Assembly (NCBI GenBank): GCA_003478935.1
Contig: QUFP01000040.1
Coordinates: 1 to 36,597 of the forward strand
Source of the DNA: Firmicutes bacterium AF25-13AC
GTDB taxonomy: Bacteria > Bacillota > Clostridia > Lachnospirales > Lachnospiraceae
Reading direction: 5' to 3'
Length of the DNA stretch: 36,597 nt
Shown here: positions 33,983 through 36,597 of the stretch, in pieces
Layout: each line of letters opens with the position of its first letter
Position numbering within the stretch: the first letter of the stretch is position 1
The notes under the pieces: model-generated
Told to the model about the DNA's origin: nothing
Database searches by the model: none
Seen by the model: only the letters and a program-made list of their open reading frames with translations
Translations under genes and position numbers: made by a program

Positions 33983-34986
33983 TCACTCTTTATTAAATTG
34001 CGCACATAATCTCCTGCTTCTCCCCACAGAGCGTATTCTAACCGTTCCTTCATTGTTCCATTTTGCGCACACTGAGGCAAAGTTACAATCTGCATACGCT
34101 GCAAAAGCTCATCACTACCATTTTTCTCAAGCCAAAGCTCAAAACGTCTTTGCTGATCTTTTGCCAAACGTTCTGAAAGCACTGGCACATACAGCTGAGA
34201 ACACATCGAAAACATTGAATCTGCAAGCCACAGCTTTGATCCAATATCTAAAACAATCGCTGCGTATTCTGTCTCCTGCGCAATTTTTAAAATCAACTGG
34301 CTCCATTCTTCTGGCTGTATTGCACATAGATCCTCTGGACAATTCATTCCGGTAAGCACATCAACTCCATGCCAATGTGATACAAGTACTGGCAATTTTT
34401 CCTTTAATTTTTGTCTTTGCCAGTAAAAATAGGCATCTGATAGCGTTCCTTTTTCACCTTGCTCCTCTGATATATTTTCTTCCTCATCCCAAAACGGCAA
34501 TTCATCAAAACCGATATATAAGACTGACCGCTTACGCGCCAGTAACTCCCCAAGCAAAAGAGAAAATGTTGTCTTTCCACATCTTCCTACTGGAGAATAC
34601 ACACCGTATATAGGACACGATTCCTGCATTACTGGACTGTCCCGTTTGTCATGATCACTCATACGCTGCATCAATTGATTTAATAATTGATCCGTAGGCT
34701 GATATTTATAAATATGGTTTTCCTTATGATCACGTGCCTGCTCTTTATGTTCAGTTAAATATAAAACATCCTGCGTTTTCACAGACATCTCTCCATACGA
34801 TTCCAAACTGTTTTCTTCAGAAAGAAGGAGAAGCTGCGGTGTATGCCCCTGCAGATAATCTGACAGCTTATCTGCCTGCGAAAATACCTGCAATTCAAAT
34901 GGCATATTTTCCTTGCGGTTCACATATTCTGCAAGATTTTTTCCATAAGCCTCTTCCTGCTCATACATTGCCACTACTTTTTTCAT
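33976..34986 (-). CDS. tadZ: TadZ/CpaE-like P-loop ATPase
   Basis: 336-residue protein of the MinD/ParA-like TadZ group that places the Tad machinery in the cell. A receiver-like N-terminal domain (about 1-110) is followed by an ATPase domain with a deviant Walker A, YSPVGRCGKTTFSLLLGELL (about 150-169), with Arg-Cys where ParA proteins have Gly-Val. The start is set at MKKVVAMYE behind AAAGGAG; a GTG two codons upstream has shorter spacing, and the first ATG at 35043 has no ribosome site. First gene of the Tad operon. Confidence 0.82.
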   Translation of the reverse strand: MKKVVAMYEQEEAYGKNLAEYVNRKENMPFELQVFSQADKLSDYLQGHTPQLLLLSEENSLESYGEMSVKTQDVLYLTEHKEQARDHKENHIYKYQPTDQLLNQLMQRMSDHDKRDSPVMQESCPIYGVYSPVGRCGKTTFSLLLGELLARKRSVLYIGFDELPFWDEEENISEEQGEKGTLSDAYFYWQRQKLKEKLPVLVSHWHGVDVLTGMNCPEDLCAIQPEEWSQLILKIAQETEYAAIVLDIGSKLWLADSMFSMCSQLYVPVLSERLAKDQQRRFELWLEKNGSDELLQRMQIVTLPQCAQNGTMKERLEYALWGEAGDYVRNLIKSEW

Positions 34987-35070
34987 ATGCACACTTTCTC
35001 CTTTCTTTTTCACTGGTATTTTTACCACTAAAACTTCATTCATAATAAATTAAAATTTACTGATGAGCAC

Positions 35071-35098
35071 ATTTTAACAGATTGATAGTTAAAGTCAA
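35071..35098 (-). promoter_or_regulatory. Promoter of the Tad pilus operon
   Basis: On the minus strand TTGACT (35093-35098) is 16 bases from TAAAAT (35071-35076); each box differs from consensus at one base. An inverted TTAAC/GTTAA pair lies over the spacer. The leader to the tadZ start is about 80 bases. Confidence 0.65.
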
Positions 35099-35181
35099 TG
35101 TTTTTTCTATTTATTTAATAATAAGCATCCATATTGTATATATAATACATATTGTGTGAGTTTATATTTTTATTTTTACAC

Positions 35182-35228
35182 AAAAAAAGCCTTATCTACC
35201 CCAACATTTTAGAGTAGAAAGGCTTTTT
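35182..35228 (-). terminator. Rho-independent terminator after the dihydrouridine synthase gene
   Basis: A stem of about 15 bp (aaaaagcctt-atctac / gtaga-aaggcttttt) with a 14-base loop ends in TTTTTTTG on the minus strand, 16 bases past the dus stop. Confidence 0.85.
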
Positions 35229-35243
35229 AATTTTACATTATTT

Positions 35244-36209
35244 TTAATTATATTCTCGAAAAATTGCATCCGATGCAATTTTATATTCTCTCACAGAGTT
35301 AGACTTTTTAATCTGTTTCAATAGCTTAGGCGATGCCTGGATACCATTTCCCAGATAAACCCATAACTCTTTCATCTTAAATAAAACATTGCGATCTCCT
35401 GACATCTCCTCACAATATCCGTCTAAAATCGCATCATGAAATTTCTTCAATCGCTCAGATGACAGCGTTTTCTCCACGTTCCTTTTTTCGCTAACGCCTT
35501 CTTCCATTTCATGATTAATCTCTTCTGCAAGAGCAGGATTCATAAGTAAACCACGACCTAGCATAACACCTTTTGTCTGTATCCCAAGACCACCCTTTAT
35601 TTCATTCCACTTATCCACAAAATGAATATCTCCATTATAAAAAATTGGGGATAAACTATGCTCTTTTGCATACTGATAAGCATCCATATGAGGATAACCT
35701 TTATAAAAATCCTGTAACAAACGAGGATGAATAATCAAATGATCAATTGGGAACTGGTTAAACAGTGTTAATAACTGTGGCCACTCCTCCTCTGATGAAA
35801 TGCCAATCCTTGTTTTTACAGAAATCTTCATTCTCGTTTTTGAATATATCTGATCCAAAAATTTGCTCAACTCTTCTGGATATGCTAAAAAACCTGCCCC
35901 ACGTCCTTTTGCAGTTACTGTCCCAGACGGACATCCTAAATTGAGATTCACCTCTCGATATCCATATTCATACAATTGCTTTTCAATTTCCAAGAAGTCA
36001 TCAGCACGATTGGTAAGAATTTGCGGAATTACATGCATTCCCTCATTATGTTCTGGCAACACATCATGGCGTTCACGACTTCCTAATTTCTTATTTGAAA
36101 TAAATGGCGTATAGTAGGTATCAAGCGGTGCAAAATATGCATGATGCGCCCTACGATAGACGTAACCTGTCAATCCTTCCATAGGTGCCATTGAAATCTT
36201 ATACTTCAT
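35244..36209 (-). CDS. tRNA-dihydrouridine synthase (Dus family)
   Basis: 321-residue FMN enzyme that reduces uridines in tRNA D-loops. Flavin-binding barrel motifs are visible: MAPMEGLTGYVYRR at the N-terminus, the active-site NLNLGCPSGTVTAKGRGAG (catalytic Cys93), SVKTRIG (about 130-136) and the HPR segment (161-163). The family start is MKYKISMAPMEG, with AAGGAG 9 bases upstream; the longer frame adds 44 residues of non-homologous sequence. Which uridine it modifies cannot be told. Confidence 0.93.
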   Translation of the reverse strand: MKYKISMAPMEGLTGYVYRRAHHAYFAPLDTYYTPFISNKKLGSRERHDVLPEHNEGMHVIPQILTNRADDFLEIEKQLYEYGYREVNLNLGCPSGTVTAKGRGAGFLAYPEELSKFLDQIYSKTRMKISVKTRIGISSEEEWPQLLTLFNQFPIDHLIIHPRLLQDFYKGYPHMDAYQYAKEHSLSPIFYNGDIHFVDKWNEIKGGLGIQTKGVMLGRGLLMNPALAEEINHEMEEGVSEKRNVEKTLSSERLKKFHDAILDGYCEEMSGDRNVLFKMKELWVYLGNGIQASPKLLKQIKKSNSVREYKIASDAIFREYN

Positions 36210-36326
36210 GAAATTTATCTCCTTCTTACTTTTATTCAGGTTCACGGGACGCCCATTCACAAAACCCACACTCCGTGCTCTCGCTGCTTCGCAGCTTCGT
36301 TTTGTTCTTTGAAGTGGACTGGTAAA

Positions 36327-36356
36327 CAAAAAAGCTATCACTTTTCAGTGATAGCT
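36327..36356 (-). terminator. Terminator of the rRNA-tRNA transcript
   Basis: A perfect 10-bp stem (agctatcact / agtgatagct, GAAA tetraloop on the minus strand) is followed by TTTTTG, 8 bases past the 3' end of the tRNA. It ends transcripts coming from the 23S-tRNA-Met genes. Confidence 0.88.
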
Positions 36357-36363
36357 AAGCAAA

Positions 36364-36437
36364 TAGCGGAAGGGAGATTTGAACTCTCGACACCACGGGT
36401 ATGAACCGTGTGCTCTAGCCAGCTGAGCTATTCCGCC
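36364..36437 (-). tRNA. tRNA-Met (CAT), elongator type
   Basis: 74-nt cloverleaf on the minus strand: acceptor GGCGGAA / TTCCGCT, D-arm AGCTCAGCTGGCTAGAGC-like, anticodon stem CACGG/CCGTG with loop TTCATAC (anticodon CAT), and T-arm with GTTCAAATC. The G1-U72 closing pair, not the unpaired end of initiators, favours elongator tRNA-Met. CCA is not encoded. It follows the 23S gene by about 84 bases. Confidence 0.93.
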
Positions 36438-36521
36438 ATATTATAAAGGCATTTCTGTACCTTCAAAACTGCACACAAACTTTTCATCCAAACCTATTAC
36501 CATTTCCTACCCTGACCTTTT

Positions 36522-36597
36522 GGTCAAGCCCTCGACCGATTAGTAGCAGTCAGCTCCATGCTTTACAGCACTTCCACCCCTGCCCTATCAACCTCGT
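36522..36597 (-). rRNA. 23S rRNA, 3' end (partial)
   Basis: The minus strand reads ...GAGCTGACTGCTACTAATCG then GTCGAGGGCTTGACC, the conserved 3' end of bacterial 23S rRNA. The gene enters from beyond the right edge. No 5S gene is seen between it and the tRNA; the 84-base gap holds only A/T-rich spacer. Confidence 0.88.

Noticed and set aside
36210..36341. Extended N-terminus of the dihydrouridine synthase (44 extra residues)
   Set aside because: The extension is not family-like, and AAGGAG precedes the internal ATG where homologues begin.
1..36597. CRISPR arrays, phage or transposase genes, riboswitches
   Set aside because: No regularly spaced repeats, integrase/transposase motifs, or recognisable riboswitch cores were found by eye; covariance searches could not be run.

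Overview
The window reads as chromosome of a low-GC, Gram-positive, spore-forming Firmicute, most like a gut Lachnospiraceae. The signs are strong AGGAGG-type ribosome sites, lipoproteins and LysM proteins without outer-membrane genes, the sporulation protein YyaC, a Gram-positive Tad pilus locus with no secretin, DUF5711/DUF5702/DUF6382 families, and a GH127 arabinofuranosidase. This placement is an inference from gene families. No phage, IS transposase or CRISPR array was seen.

Layout, left to right. (1) 143-2086: GH127 glycosidase. (2) 2235-7002: a leftward zinc-acquisition operon, promoter/operator - zur - small Cys-rich membrane protein - znuA (with a ZinT domain nested inside it) - znuC - znuB - lipoprotein. 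(3) 7020-13038: an accessory patch bounded by two near-identical copies of a 23-bp sequence (7246 and 12604). It holds a truncated nucleotidyltransferase partner, a secreted C39-like protease with a nonsense codon, and an ECF sigma / putative anti-sigma / polytopic membrane protein / GT2 glycosyltransferase operon with its own ECF-like promoter, then a decayed gene fragment and a strong hairpin. (4) 13067-25546: housekeeping and envelope genes (transketolase, DUF5711, LysM protein, YyaC, two coiled-coil membrane proteins, TSCPD protein, MurG, HIT protein, sensorless histidine kinase, rhomboid protease). (5) 25659-35098: a leftward Tad/Flp pilus operon from tadZ to DUF6382. (6) 35182-36597: dihydrouridine synthase, tRNA-Met and the 3' end of a 23S rRNA, all leftward.

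How the genes work together. The zinc operon couples a zinc sensor to a complete ABC importer plus three extra candidate metal-handling modules (ZinT insert, HDCxGxDCPxC membrane protein, Cys-Cys lipoprotein). The sigma operon probably switches on a surface glycosylation module under envelope stress. The Tad operon supplies the ATPase (TadA), its positioning partner (TadZ), platform proteins (TadB/TadC), a Flp pilin, several minor pilin-like proteins and the prepilin peptidase.

Important caveat. At least seven breaks in otherwise well-conserved reading frames (membrane protein at 11045, transketolase at 14703, coiled-coil protein at 20957, murG at 22271, kinase at 23986 and 24232, DUF5702 at 29132) are each repaired by adding one base. 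They look more like base-calling/assembly deletions than gene decay, because transketolase and MurG are core functions. Gene starts are given where a ribosome site decides them and often differ from the longest open frame.
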